A stretch of DNA of 60,516 bases from Candidatus Falkowiibacteriota bacterium (GTDB taxonomy: Bacteria > Patescibacteriota > Patescibacteriia > Patescibacteriales > UBA12465), in assembly GCA_026396805.1 (NCBI GenBank), contig JAPLVZ010000003.1:1-60516 (forward strand). Reading direction: 5' to 3'. Shown piece by piece: positions 1-8,264 of this stretch. A program made the translations under genes and the position numbers. How positions within the stretch are numbered: the first letter of the stretch is position 1; each line of letters opens with the position of its first letter. Under the pieces are notes generated by a model that was given only the letters and a program-made list of their open reading frames with translations, was not told the origin of the DNA and searched no databases.

Positions 1-69
1 CTCCGCCCTGGTTTGTATCATATCTTCGGATTTATTGCTTAATCCGAAGATATTACTCCAATTTGCCAT
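1..69 (-). CDS. Possible N-terminus of a gene running off the left edge
   Basis: An ATG at 69 on the minus strand opens a frame that stays open for all 23 codons to the window edge, beginning MANWSNIFGLSNKSEDM. I do not recognise it. No clear Shine-Dalgarno sequence precedes the ATG. A 12 bp perfect inverted repeat (about 29-60) lies inside the frame, which is unusual for a coding start and could mean that this is not a gene. Only the sequence to the left can settle it. Confidence 0.3.
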   Translation of the reverse strand, partial: MANWSNIFGLSNKSEDMIQTRAE

Positions 70-117
70 ATTAGTCAGGGGGGTGTGTTAATTATGTCAT
101 GGACGAGTGCACCACTC

Positions 118-146
118 TTGACTCCCGGTTAATAATCTAGTAATAT
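118..146 (+). promoter_or_regulatory. Sigma-70-type promoter TTGACT-17-TATAAT-like
   Basis: The -35 box TTGACT (118-123) is separated by 17 bases from the -10 box TAATAT (141-146). This near-consensus pair predicts a start near 153, about 45 bases before the ATG at 199. It is the only promoter I see for the isolated plus-strand unit that ends at the terminator near 631-664. Confidence 0.6.
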
Positions 147-198
147 AAAAAGATTAGTCCTTTTAAATTTTTTAACGTCTTATAAAACTTTTTAAAAA

Positions 199-588
199 AT
201 GGGAAAAAAAAATTCAAGTCTTTCGGCGAGCACGGTGGTGCTTGGAACGTTTGCTAGAACAAAAATTAAGTTTTTTGTTGGAGATGTCAAACTGGAAAAT
301 GTTAGTCAGACACTCAAAAAAGGAGAAAACGAAAAAAAGCAAAAAAAGCTTGTGAGACAACAAGCGGTGGCATTTAACGTTCAAAAGATTGACGAAAAAG
401 ATCCAGGTGTTATTCCGAAAAAAATACCGCTCTGTGCTGGTCAACTCGCTGACCTGTCAGTTTCTAAAGAGCAACTCTGCCGACGTCTCAGAACTCCTGC
501 TACGGCCGTCTTAAGTAATATCTCCGGCTCCGGCCAAGAAAAAGGGAAACCAAAATTAATAAAAATGAACCCCCGCCGAAACTGCTGA
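199..588 (+). CDS. Orphan basic hypothetical protein (or non-coding transcript)
   Basis: A 129-residue Lys/Arg-rich product with no recognised domain, no signal peptide and no membrane segment. It contains a very Lys/Glu-rich stretch near residues 40-55 and three cysteines in the second half. The frame lies alone between a good promoter (118-146) and a strong terminator (631-664), so the region is very likely transcribed. Its many CTC, AGA and GTG codons look unlike the neighbouring genes, so the transcript could be an RNA gene or a recent acquisition. I looked for tmRNA, RNase P RNA and SRP RNA landmarks and did not find them. The minus-strand frame inside it (214-444) is less credible because the promoter faces the other way. 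Confidence 0.45.
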   Translation: MGKKNSSLSASTVVLGTFARTKIKFFVGDVKLENVSQTLKKGENEKKQKKLVRQQAVAFNVQKIDEKDPGVIPKKIPLCAGQLADLSVSKEQLCRRLRTPATAVLSNISGSGQEKGKPKLIKMNPRRNC

Positions 589-630
589 AAGAAAAAAAGC
601 GCTTAAAACTCTAAGTGCAAAAACCCATAC

Positions 631-664
631 AAAAACCAGCCAAAACTCCGGCTGGTTTTTTTCT
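631..664 (+). terminator. Strong bidirectional intrinsic terminator
   Basis: The stem ACCAGCC/GGCTGGT with an 8-base loop is flanked by a run of A on the left and a run of seven T on the right. It ends the plus-strand unit that starts near 153. With its T run on the other strand it can also stop radA transcription from the right. Confidence 0.85.
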
Positions 665-723
665 ATAATGACCATTTTTTATCATCAAACTTCTTTGTTT
701 ATCGTTTAACGCTAACTGCTTCC

Positions 724-2073
724 CTACTGAATAATTTCCACCAATTCGCTTAAATTTTTAATTTTGGTTAAATTTAATTTCCCGCCCTTAACTTCCACAT
801 TAGGAATAACCGCGTTTAAGAAACCGAGCCGCTGCGCTTCCTGGAGCCGCGTTTCCAGTTTAAAAACATTCCGAACCTCTCCGCCCAAACCCACTTCCCC
901 CAAAACTATGGTCCGACGGTCAAAATCTTTATTTAAATGGGAAGAAATAATCGCCGCGCAAGCCGCCAAATCCAAGGCCGGATCGCTGATTTTCAAACCG
1001 CCGATAACGTTTAAAATAATATCTTGAGCCATTAGATTTATCTTCGTGCGCTTGGTAATAACCGCGCTTAAAACTTGCAAACGGTTTAAATCAAAACCGC
1101 TGGTTTTTCTTTGCGGATAGCCAAAAACAGTTTTCGTAACCAAAGCCTGCAAATCCGCCAAGAACGGCCGCGTCCCTTCAATCACGCAACCAATGGCCGA
1201 GCCGGAAATTTTTCCGACGCTGTTTTCCACAAAAATTAAACTGGGATTTTTTACTTCCTTAAAGCCCATCCCGGTCATTTCTAAGACCCCAAGCTCATTA
1301 ATGGAGCCGAAGCGGTTTTTCGCGGCGCGCAGCAGACAGTAATTATTATTAGCTTCATTTTCCAAATACAAAACCGTGTCTACGATGTGTTCTAATGATT
1401 TCGGGCCGGCGATGGTTCCGTCCTTGGTGATGTGACCGACTAAAAAAACCGCGATATTATTCTCTTTGGCCAGTTCCAAAAATTTGATCGCCGCCGCTCG
1501 GATTTGGGAAATTCCGCCCGCTTCCGCCGGAATCAGGCTGGAATAAACCGTTTGGATTGAATCAACTATCAAAATCGCCGGCAATATTTTTAAAACCGCC
1601 GCGCAAATTTTTTCCACATTAGTCTCCGAAATAAATTTCAGATTTTTTAAATCGCACTGCAGACGGTCCAAACGGGATTTGACTTGAACGGCCGACTCTT
1701 CGCCGCTCACATAAATTGCGACCCGATCTTTCCCTAAAGCGCTGGCAATTTGCGCGACCAGAGTGGATTTTCCTATCCCCGGTTCGCCGCTTAGCAAAAC
1801 GAGAGAACCCGGCACCAAGCCGCCGCCTAAAACCCGGTCAATTTCGCCGATTTCCGTCTGAAAACGCTCTAAAGACGAGGTTTTAATCGACGCTAAATCA
1901 ATTACGGCCGCGCCGCCGAGCTTTTTTACCGCTTCTTTTTTTTCCATTTTAGCGTCAGTCACCTGTTCAACCAGAGTTCCCCAGGAACCGCACTCCAAAC
2001 AACGCCCACTCCACTTCGGGAATTGGGCGTCGCAATTAGAGCAGACGAAGATGGTTTTGATATTTCCGGGCAT
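724..2073 (-). CDS. radA: DNA repair protein RadA (Sms)
   Basis: RadA is a RecA-family helicase that helps branch migration during recombination. Seen in order: a four-cysteine zinc finger (CSNCDAQF...CLECGSW) at the N-terminus, a RecA-like core with Walker A GEPGIGKST, the RadA-specific KNRFG motif, and a C-terminal Lon-protease-like domain with GEVGLGGEVR. At 449 residues it is close to the usual family length. I chose the ATG at 2073, whose product begins MPGNIKTIFVC just before the zinc finger. A start at 2130 would add 19 non-conserved residues and overlap the next gene. It lies downstream of the secretion-like cluster on the same strand and ends near the bidirectional terminator. Confidence 0.95.
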   Translation of the reverse strand: MPGNIKTIFVCSNCDAQFPKWSGRCLECGSWGTLVEQVTDAKMEKKEAVKKLGGAAVIDLASIKTSSLERFQTEIGEIDRVLGGGLVPGSLVLLSGEPGIGKSTLVAQIASALGKDRVAIYVSGEESAVQVKSRLDRLQCDLKNLKFISETNVEKICAAVLKILPAILIVDSIQTVYSSLIPAEAGGISQIRAAAIKFLELAKENNIAVFLVGHITKDGTIAGPKSLEHIVDTVLYLENEANNNYCLLRAAKNRFGSINELGVLEMTGMGFKEVKNPSLIFVENSVGKISGSAIGCVIEGTRPFLADLQALVTKTVFGYPQRKTSGFDLNRLQVLSAVITKRTKINLMAQDIILNVIGGLKISDPALDLAACAAIISSHLNKDFDRRTIVLGEVGLGGEVRNVFKLETRLQEAQRLGFLNAVIPNVEVKGGKLNLTKIKNLSELVEIIQ

Positions 2074-2117
2074 AGTTTCAATCAGCTTCACGCTTAGCGA
2101 AGCGGATAAAGGACTAT

Positions 2118-2735
2118 TTATTTCTCCCAATAAGCTTTATCCATCAGCCATTCGCCGTTAATTTTCAGAAAGCCGATGTCCAATTTTTGAAGATACGGCT
2201 CGCCGCCGCCGATTTCCGTCGTACTAGTACGACGCTCGGCCGTCACGATTATCTGCGCGGTTCCGGCCGAATCGTCAAAACTTTTTATTTCCGTGGTTAA
2301 AGCTTTAGCTTCGATGCCATAATAAGAACCGGATTTGGCGCTCGCTTTCTGTTCGGCCACGTAGGTATCGGCCCAAGCCCGCATGCCGGGAGTCATATAC
2401 ATCTGCAGGTCGGTAAAATTTCCATAATCGGATTGAGTTGAAAAAGAACCGAGGCGTTCCGCGTAAGCCCGCGCCCGTTGCGCCAAATCGGCGGCGTTAA
2501 TCGTATGAGTCGTTTCTTTGGTAAGGTCATACTGGATATTATTGCTTGGCTGATCACTCGGAGTCGTCGTTCCTTTTTCTTCCCCCGCCGGTAATTGGGC
2601 GATCGGCGCGATCTCCGAAACCAAGGGCGTTTCAGTCGGGGTCTTTTTCGTGAGCAGAAAATAAACAATGGCCGCGATGATCGCCAGCCCGAGAAAAATG
2701 AGCAGGAATCCGATAGTTTTACGGTTAGTTTGCAT
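2118..2735 (-). CDS. Membrane-anchored VirB8-like / NTF2-like protein
   Basis: This 205-residue protein has a short cytoplasmic start, one transmembrane helix (about residues 8-28, GFLLIFLGLAIIAAIVYFLL), a Thr/Pro-rich linker (30-65) and a C-terminal domain of about 130 residues with an extracellular prediction. The topology and the ending (IGFLKINGEWLMDKAYW) resemble VirB8/NTF2-like assembly factors of type IV secretion systems. The placement beside VirB4, TraC-like and PrgI genes supports this. Sequence similarity to classical VirB8 is too weak to see by eye, so the family name is an inference. It lies between the VirB4-like gene and radA, on the same strand. Confidence 0.55.
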   Translation of the reverse strand: MQTNRKTIGFLLIFLGLAIIAAIVYFLLTKKTPTETPLVSEIAPIAQLPAGEEKGTTTPSDQPSNNIQYDLTKETTHTINAADLAQRARAYAERLGSFSTQSDYGNFTDLQMYMTPGMRAWADTYVAEQKASAKSGSYYGIEAKALTTEIKSFDDSAGTAQIIVTAERRTSTTEIGGGEPYLQKLDIGFLKINGEWLMDKAYWEK

Positions 2736-2818
2736 ATTTATTTTAAATATTTATTGGCGATTTAATTATAGTCCGATTCATGATTACTGACTAGGCCGAT
2801 GATCCCTGGCTTTTAGGG

Positions 2819-4717
2819 CTATCCGCCCGCCTCTTCCTGGCGGCTCTCTTCAAACTCTTTTTTGGCTTCTTCAATTTCCAGAAGCTGGCGCGGATCGGAA
2901 GTAATCATCTGGTCTTCGGTGTAGGAAGCGACCGCTTTCATGGCGACGTGCTTATTGCCGGCGAAAAAAATACCCTCGCCGACGCCGCATTCCAATAATA
3001 AATATTTCTCGCCTTCAGTCAGCATGAAAGTCTTTTGCACCAGATCAATGGCCGCCGGCGACTGTTTCAACAGGATTTGAAGCGAAGAGTTATTGACGAT
3101 CGCCTGGCCGTAAGGAGAGGTTAAAAAGTCGTTGACGTCTTGAGTGATCGTCGTCACCCCCAAATAATATTTACGACAGCGCTTGACGAGAGCGAAGATG
3201 AATTTGGCGCTATCTTCGTGTTGCATCATCCACCAAGCTTCATCAATGACCAGAATGCGCTTCTTCATCTCGCTCCGGACAATGTTCCAAATATAATTGA
3301 CGATAGAGTAAATGGCGATGGGGCGAAGCTCGTCTTCCAGGTCGCGAACCGAAAAACAGACCAGCTGATTGTTCATTTCCACGTTCGTCTGATTATTGAG
3401 CAGTCCGGCGAAAGTTCCGGCCGTAAATTTCCGCAGGCGCAGAGCCAAATCCGCTCCGCCTTCCATACCGTCTAAAATTTGTTCAAAATCCGCCATTATC
3501 GGCGCTTCAATTTTTGTCAAATCCGAATCCGGCGTAATATCTTTCTTGGCGTAAGTTTCCAGGAGCGCCCGATCAACGACTGAATCATCGTCGTAGCTTA
3601 AATCGCCAAGCATCAAGCGCACCAAGCCTTTTAAGGTGATGACGGCGCTCCTGATAATATCTTTGGGCTTGGCTTCCCCGCCGATAGAGCGCGACAAATC
3701 AAAAGGATTAATCCTGTTTTCCGAAGACAAAGAAATATTAATATAAGTGCCGCCGACCGCTTCCGCTAAGTGCTTGTATTCATATTCCGGATCAATAACG
3801 ATAACATCGGTGCCGAGCATCAGCGAACGCAAGATTTCCAGCTTGATCATGTAACTTTTGCCGGCGCCGGAAGTCGCGAAAACGACGGAATTGGCGTTTA
3901 AGAGAGAGAAGCGATCAAAAAGAATCAAGCTGTTGTTATGGCGATTAATGCCGTACAAAATACCCCGGTCGCTGGTCAATTCACTGGAAATGAAGGGAAA
4001 AGACGAAGCAATCGGCGAAGAATTCATGTTAAAAGTGATATACAATTCATCATTACCAAGAGGCAAAGTGGAATTAAAGCCTTGCTCGGACTGGTAATAA
4101 ACGCGACGGGAATAAACCAGGCGCGACCCGAAAACGTCTTCGGCTTGATCGCTTAAACGATCCAAATCTTCAAGGTTATCGGCGTATAAAGTTAGATACA
4201 GAGCAAATTGAAAAAATTTCTCCGTTCCTTGAGTAAGCGCGTCGCGCAGATATTCAATATCGCGCAAGGCTGTTTCTCGCAACGGATCGCGCGCCGCGCC
4301 TTTCTCGGCGTCGGAAACTATTTGCGCCTCCAGGGCGCCGACTTTATTTTTCAGTTGTTTTAAAATAATCGCGCTTTTGACCTGATAAAAAAACATGGCG
4401 ACGTCAAAAGTGACGTTCAGGCTGATTATCGGCGCGAACCAGCCGACGGAAATATAGCGCGGATAAGCGATGATAAAAATAGTGCGCAAAACCTTATCGC
4501 CCAAACAGAGATGATTGGCCTCAACTTTAAGACTGGCTGGCGCGATAATATCGCGGACGGATAAGACGCCGCGGCGAAAAGCCTTTTCCTCTTCAATAAT
4601 CTCCCGAGTCAATCCCGGGTCCTCTTCAATCGGGCGAGTCGCCGATTTGGCCCCGATGACAATAGGAGTATTGAGACCGATTTTATTTTTTTGTTCTTTC
4701 TTGCTGAAATCAATCAT
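2819..4717 (-). CDS. VirB4/TraC-family secretion ATPase
   Basis: A 632-residue AAA+ ATPase expected to power assembly of, or transport through, a type IV secretion-like machine at the inner membrane. Residues 60-260 form the VirB4 (CagE/TraC) N-domain region. Walker A is at about 281-288 (ATSGAGKS), a VIVIDPEYEY motif follows at 306-314, and Walker B is at 488-496 (ILVIDEAWW), with a TQDVNDF motif after it. All catalytic elements are intact. It starts 6 bases after the stop of the TraC-like gene and is probably co-transcribed with it. Patescibacteria commonly carry such VirB4 genes without a complete conjugation system. Confidence 0.9.
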   Translation of the reverse strand: MIDFSKKEQKNKIGLNTPIVIGAKSATRPIEEDPGLTREIIEEEKAFRRGVLSVRDIIAPASLKVEANHLCLGDKVLRTIFIIAYPRYISVGWFAPIISLNVTFDVAMFFYQVKSAIILKQLKNKVGALEAQIVSDAEKGAARDPLRETALRDIEYLRDALTQGTEKFFQFALYLTLYADNLEDLDRLSDQAEDVFGSRLVYSRRVYYQSEQGFNSTLPLGNDELYITFNMNSSPIASSFPFISSELTSDRGILYGINRHNNSLILFDRFSLLNANSVVFATSGAGKSYMIKLEILRSLMLGTDVIVIDPEYEYKHLAEAVGGTYINISLSSENRINPFDLSRSIGGEAKPKDIIRSAVITLKGLVRLMLGDLSYDDDSVVDRALLETYAKKDITPDSDLTKIEAPIMADFEQILDGMEGGADLALRLRKFTAGTFAGLLNNQTNVEMNNQLVCFSVRDLEDELRPIAIYSIVNYIWNIVRSEMKKRILVIDEAWWMMQHEDSAKFIFALVKRCRKYYLGVTTITQDVNDFLTSPYGQAIVNNSSLQILLKQSPAAIDLVQKTFMLTEGEKYLLLECGVGEGIFFAGNKHVAMKAVASYTEDQMITSDPRQLLEIEEAKKEFEESRQEEAGG

Positions 4718-4723
4718 ATGAAT

Positions 4724-5404
4724 TTAGGGCTCGACCCTGATCTTATCTAAATCGGCTAATTCCTGATTCTTGGCGGTGTCCGGATTATAAGTCTTATAAT
4801 AAAGTTCAATCAGGCTTTGGGTATCCAGTCGCGCGACCGCGACGCCGAGAGACTCCAGGCCGCCGACAACACTATCAATGCGGCGACCCAGCATTTCCTG
4901 ATAAGTCTTAAAGGTTTTATCCTTAAGTTTGATAATGGTCGCCGGCCGAAGCGCCTCGCTTAAAAGGCTGAAAAAACTTTTATGCTTATCGGTCATCGGA
5001 TCATAAGGGACAACGACGTAAAAACGCTTATTCATAATCTTGCCCAGCGAGGTCAGTTCTTTGATGTATTCAATATAATCGGCGGTCTGGACTTTTAATA
5101 ATTTATTCATCTGCTCTTTTTCTTTAGTCTTCAGATATTCCAAATAATTATCAATATCCAGCTCGCGGGACTGGATGACGATTTGCAGCGTAAAGCTTAA
5201 GTTATTTAAAAAGCGGACATAAGCGTCAATGACCGCGTTTTGTTCATCCTCGCTTTTAAGCGCGAAGTTAATGCTGGAAACGAGCAGCACGGCGCGCAAA
5301 GTCCCGTCCTTCATCACGACGGTATTATCCTTAATCTCGGCAATACTTAAATATTGCTGAGTGGACACGGTTATTTTATTCTTGGCTGGACTTTTTTCGG
5401 GCAT
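4724..5404 (-). CDS. TraC-like N-terminal domain protein
   Basis: This 226-residue protein resembles only the N-terminal part of TraC/VirB4 proteins (QYLSIAEIKDNTVVMKDGTLRAV near residue 20, later RFYVVVPYDPM) and has no Walker motifs. It sits directly upstream of the complete VirB4 ATPase, with a 6-base gap. The pair may therefore form a two-subunit motor, with this protein acting as an adaptor. It is separated by a short spacer with a 20-base direct repeat from the PrgI-like gene upstream. The function as partner of the ATPase is inferred from position. Confidence 0.75.
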   Translation of the reverse strand: MPEKSPAKNKITVSTQQYLSIAEIKDNTVVMKDGTLRAVLLVSSINFALKSEDEQNAVIDAYVRFLNNLSFTLQIVIQSRELDIDNYLEYLKTKEKEQMNKLLKVQTADYIEYIKELTSLGKIMNKRFYVVVPYDPMTDKHKSFFSLLSEALRPATIIKLKDKTFKTYQEMLGRRIDSVVGGLESLGVAVARLDTQSLIELYYKTYNPDTAKNQELADLDKIRVEP

Positions 5405-5417
5405 AAACTAAAACTAA

Positions 5418-5460
5418 ATTTATCCGGTTTTATTCTCTTTATTTATCCGGTTTTATTCTC
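5418..5460. repeat. Two-copy 20-base direct repeat at the end of the PrgI gene
   Basis: The same 20 bases, beginning ATTTATCCGG, occur at 5418-5437 and 5441-5460, a period of 23. The right copy contains the stop codon and last codons of the PrgI-like gene. The left copy lies in the spacer. It looks like a small local duplication rather than a regulatory element. Confidence 0.7.
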
Positions 5461-5872
5461 CTTGATAGCGGCCTTTCGTGTCGACGATTAAAGCCAGCTC
5501 CGCTAAACGCGATCTTTTATAAATTTTAGGAAGGGCGGCCGGCGCGGCCGTTTTGATTCCGATATTCGGCTCTTCCGTTTTAACCGCCAGCAGGCGATTA
5601 TTCCAAATTCGCAGCCCCGGGCGGCGTAAAGTCTGAAAAGCGTTAAGCATAAATAAATGGAAAGGGCGGCCGTTTATCTTGACGAAAGAGAAAAGGGCGG
5701 CCAAGATGATCATCACGACCGTGACCGTCACGAACAAGGAAAAATCAAACAACTTGTAACTGATGCCGGAAATAATCATCGCCACTAAAATAATGACGAA
5801 TTGGCGCACGGTTAAAGGACCGATAATCTTATCTTCAACATCAATAAATTGCGGGACGGTAAACTGCTGCAT
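5453..5872 (-). CDS. PrgI family membrane protein
   Basis: This 139-residue protein starts MQQFTVPQFIDVEDKIIGPL, the usual opening of the PrgI family, followed by two adjacent transmembrane helices (about residues 25-65) and a basic segment with NAFQTLRRPG. PrgI proteins occur next to VirB4/TraC genes in Gram-positive conjugation elements and throughout Patescibacteria, where they are thought to be inner-membrane parts of the secretion complex, comparable to VirB3. The C-terminal 45 residues are not part of the core family. It lies 5 bases after the upstream gene. Confidence 0.85.
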   Translation of the reverse strand: MQQFTVPQFIDVEDKIIGPLTVRQFVIILVAMIISGISYKLFDFSLFVTVTVVMIILAALFSFVKINGRPFHLFMLNAFQTLRRPGLRIWNNRLLAVKTEEPNIGIKTAAPAALPKIYKRSRLAELALIVDTKGRYQGE

Positions 5873-5877
5873 ATATC

Positions 5878-7149
5878 TTAAAACATTAACTGGCTATTAA
5901 GGCTGACAATCGCCTTGATTTCATCCAGGCTTAAATAATCCTGACCAACGGTTTTGCGAGCGTCGATTATTTCTTTCAGCGGCCGGCCTTGGGTAATCGC
6001 TTCTTGGCCTAAACGCAAATACAAACGACTGGCCGGACTCTGGCGCCAAGCGCGAACGCCCGCCACCATTTTATCATAGCCGTCTTTTTCCAACAATTTT
6101 ATTTTCGCCAAAATTTTAGAAGTTATTTCCACCGGCGTCGCGGCGAGACGACGAAAATTAACTACATCCAAAAATTGCAATTCTTCAATCGGTCCCATGA
6201 CTTTCGGCAGCGGCTTAATGTCATGCATTTGGGGACGGATATTGGACGGCGCCGGAGCTTGGCGGCCAGCTAAAGTCCGAGCCGCGGCCAAAGAAACCGG
6301 AGCGGCCGGAGCAGCCGGAGCGGTCGGAACTATTTTAGGAGCGCTCGGCCGAAGTGATTCTAAATGAGAAGCGGGACGCGATACCGGATTGATAGTCTTA
6401 ACGCCGACGGTTGGTTTTAGCGGAGCCGCCGGTTTAGACAAATCTAATTGCGCTTTCAATCCGGCTAATTCATGGCTAGTATCTAAAGGCGTTCGAATAA
6501 TCGGTTTAGTTTCACCTTTAGCCAGCGCTTGTTTTAAATTATATTCGGAAGTGGCCGGGGCGACTAGAGGCGCCCTCGGCGCGATTCGAGCGGCCGGAGC
6601 GGCCGCCGGAGCGACAACCGAGTCTTTAGAAACGCGAGTGTCGCAAATCTTCAAAACGCGGTCAATCTCTTCCGAACTTAAATTTAATCCGCCTATTTTT
6701 ACGTCTTTGGCTAAAGTACTGCGCGTGTCTATTTTGTTTCTGACGCCGCGAACGTAAGTGGCGACAATATTCTTAAAGCGACCCACGGCAACGGCGCTCG
6801 GCAAGACTAAACCGGCCTCCTTGATTATCACTCCAATATCTTTGTCTAAATCTAAAGCGCGGATGGCCGAAGTTAATCCTAAATAATCAGCCAACGGGGC
6901 AAACAGTTTTTCTTTCAAATCACGAATCAACTGATTGGCCGCATCCGGAGTTAGCAACAACTCCCCGCTCAAGTAAGTCGGCAGATTAGAAAATGACAAG
7001 CTTTTAACCATTATCTTCATGACGACGATAGCCAAATCAACCTTATATTTCTCTTCCAATTCCAAAATTAACGCCATCGCTCGCGGCGAAGAAACCTGAT
7101 CGCGCAAGTTTTTCGGAAGATTATTAAATTGTTGTAAATAATCGAACAT
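5878..7149 (-). CDS. Conserved Pro/Ala-rich partner of the PrgI cluster
   Basis: This 423-residue protein has a helical N-terminal domain (about 1-170), a low-complexity Pro/Ala linker (about 180-320) and a second helical domain (about 325-423). I chose the ATG at 7149, beginning MFDYLQQFNNLP. An ATG at 7167 would add six residues. There is no signal peptide, membrane helix or enzyme motif. It is the first gene of the minus-strand secretion-like run and is tightly spaced to PrgI, so it may be a cytoplasmic scaffold. No function is known to me. Confidence 0.75.
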   Translation of the reverse strand: MFDYLQQFNNLPKNLRDQVSSPRAMALILELEEKYKVDLAIVVMKIMVKSLSFSNLPTYLSGELLLTPDAANQLIRDLKEKLFAPLADYLGLTSAIRALDLDKDIGVIIKEAGLVLPSAVAVGRFKNIVATYVRGVRNKIDTRSTLAKDVKIGGLNLSSEEIDRVLKICDTRVSKDSVVAPAAAPAARIAPRAPLVAPATSEYNLKQALAKGETKPIIRTPLDTSHELAGLKAQLDLSKPAAPLKPTVGVKTINPVSRPASHLESLRPSAPKIVPTAPAAPAAPVSLAAARTLAGRQAPAPSNIRPQMHDIKPLPKVMGPIEELQFLDVVNFRRLAATPVEITSKILAKIKLLEKDGYDKMVAGVRAWRQSPASRLYLRLGQEAITQGRPLKEIIDARKTVGQDYLSLDEIKAIVSLNSQLMF

Positions 7150-7233
7150 TAAGGGGCAAATAAACAAAATAAAAAGAAAAACAAAGGTTATCGCTCTTTT
7201 TTTATTTTAACATATTATGCCAAAAAGAGGAAG

Positions 7234-8190
7234 TTAAAGAGTGGTTATCGGCCGACTCTGGGTGATGAAGAATTTGCCCTGTTTATAAGCCCATTCTATG
7301 TCGCAAGGAAATTTATAATGTTTCTCAATCCCGCCGCAAATTTTCGCCAGTTCCACTATCTGGCGGCCGTTTAATTTCTGTTTAGCCCGGGCTGATTTAG
7401 CGATCGGCGTCCATTTAGTTCCCCCGCCGACGCCTTTTTCAATCTGTTTTTCTTGAACCGCCACATTGATATCAATCAGAGAATAATCGCGCTTATCCAG
7501 AACATAAGAATCGGGCGTGATTGAACCGGAAACGATGGCCTCGCCCAAACCATAGCCGGCTTCAATAATCATCTGATTTTTATCCCTAGTCACCGGGTGG
7601 ACCGTAAAAGCGATACCGGAAATTTCCGAATCCACCATCTCCTGGACGACGACGGCCACGCTTACTTTCGTTTTTAACAATTTTTTCTCATGGCGATAAA
7701 ATATCGCCCGAGGCGTAAAGAGCGACGACCAGCATTTTTTGACGTTAAGTAATAAGGTTTTTTCCGTCGTGTTCAAATATGTCTCCAACTCCCCGGCCCA
7801 GGAAGCCGATGACGAATCTTCGGCCGTCGCACTCGATCGGACAGCCACGAATTTGGCTTTTAATTTCTTGAATTCGCTGACGATATCTTGAGCTAGGTCG
7901 GTCGGCATGGCGGCCCGACTGATCAAATTGCGTATTTTAGCCGAAGCGCCGTCAACCGAATTGATGTCCTTATAATTAACCTTATCCAACATTGCCCCCA
8001 GTTCTTGCGTCAAATCAGTCTCCTCGAGAAAACGATCGAAAGCGCCGGCTAAAAGAACGAAGCCGGGCGGTACCGGGATTTTGGCATTGGTCATTTCACC
8101 GAGCGACGCCCCCTTGCCGCCGGCCTCGAAAGCGGAGTTTTTGCTGATTTTAGAGAAATTTTTAATTAAAATTGGTTTGTCTATTGACAT
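7234..8190 (-). CDS. Stand-alone ATP-binding domain of PEP synthase/PPDK/rifampin phosphotransferase type
   Basis: This 318-residue protein is the nucleotide-binding domain (PPDK_N) of dikinase-type enzymes and nothing more. It has GGKGASLGEM (24-33) followed by PVPPGFVL, the ATP-site VAVRSSATAED (115-125) and the ending ITQSRPITTL, exactly where this domain normally ends. The swivel domain with the catalytic His and the PEP/pyruvate barrel of real PEP synthase are missing. All visible ATP-binding motifs are intact, so decay seems unlikely. Four separate genes at 12292-18328 carry swivel domains, so a split enzyme is the natural hypothesis. It would transfer phosphate from ATP to the His of those proteins. 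It has its own promoter. Confidence 0.85.
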   Translation of the reverse strand: MSIDKPILIKNFSKISKNSAFEAGGKGASLGEMTNAKIPVPPGFVLLAGAFDRFLEETDLTQELGAMLDKVNYKDINSVDGASAKIRNLISRAAMPTDLAQDIVSEFKKLKAKFVAVRSSATAEDSSSASWAGELETYLNTTEKTLLLNVKKCWSSLFTPRAIFYRHEKKLLKTKVSVAVVVQEMVDSEISGIAFTVHPVTRDKNQMIIEAGYGLGEAIVSGSITPDSYVLDKRDYSLIDINVAVQEKQIEKGVGGGTKWTPIAKSARAKQKLNGRQIVELAKICGGIEKHYKFPCDIEWAYKQGKFFITQSRPITTL

Positions 8191-8207
8191 ATTTTTTTAT
8201 TTATGCT

Positions 8208-8236
8208 ATTATAATTAATTATTAGTACATTTTAAA
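8208..8236 (-). promoter_or_regulatory. Promoter TTTAAA-17-TATAAT
   Basis: On the minus strand a -35-like TTTAAA (8236-8231) and a perfect -10 TATAAT (8213-8208) are 17 bases apart. The predicted start near 8201 leaves a leader of about 10 bases before the ATG of the ATP-binding-domain gene at 8190. Confidence 0.5.
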
Positions 8237-8264
8237 TTGAATTATAAACCAAAAACCATTAAGG

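Noticed and set aside
214-444. Minus-strand 76-residue frame
   Set aside because: It is antisense to the promoter-linked unit and its Phe-rich product looks like the shadow of a Lys-rich frame.
199-588. tmRNA, RNase P RNA or SRP RNA
   Set aside because: None of the conserved sequence landmarks or pairing ends of these RNAs was recognised.
2074-2130. Upstream start of radA
   Set aside because: The extra 19 residues precede the zinc finger, are not conserved in the family and overlap the next gene.
7234-8190. Decayed PEP synthase pseudogene
   Set aside because: The frame ends exactly at the domain boundary with all ATP-site motifs intact, and no barrel or swivel remnants follow downstream.
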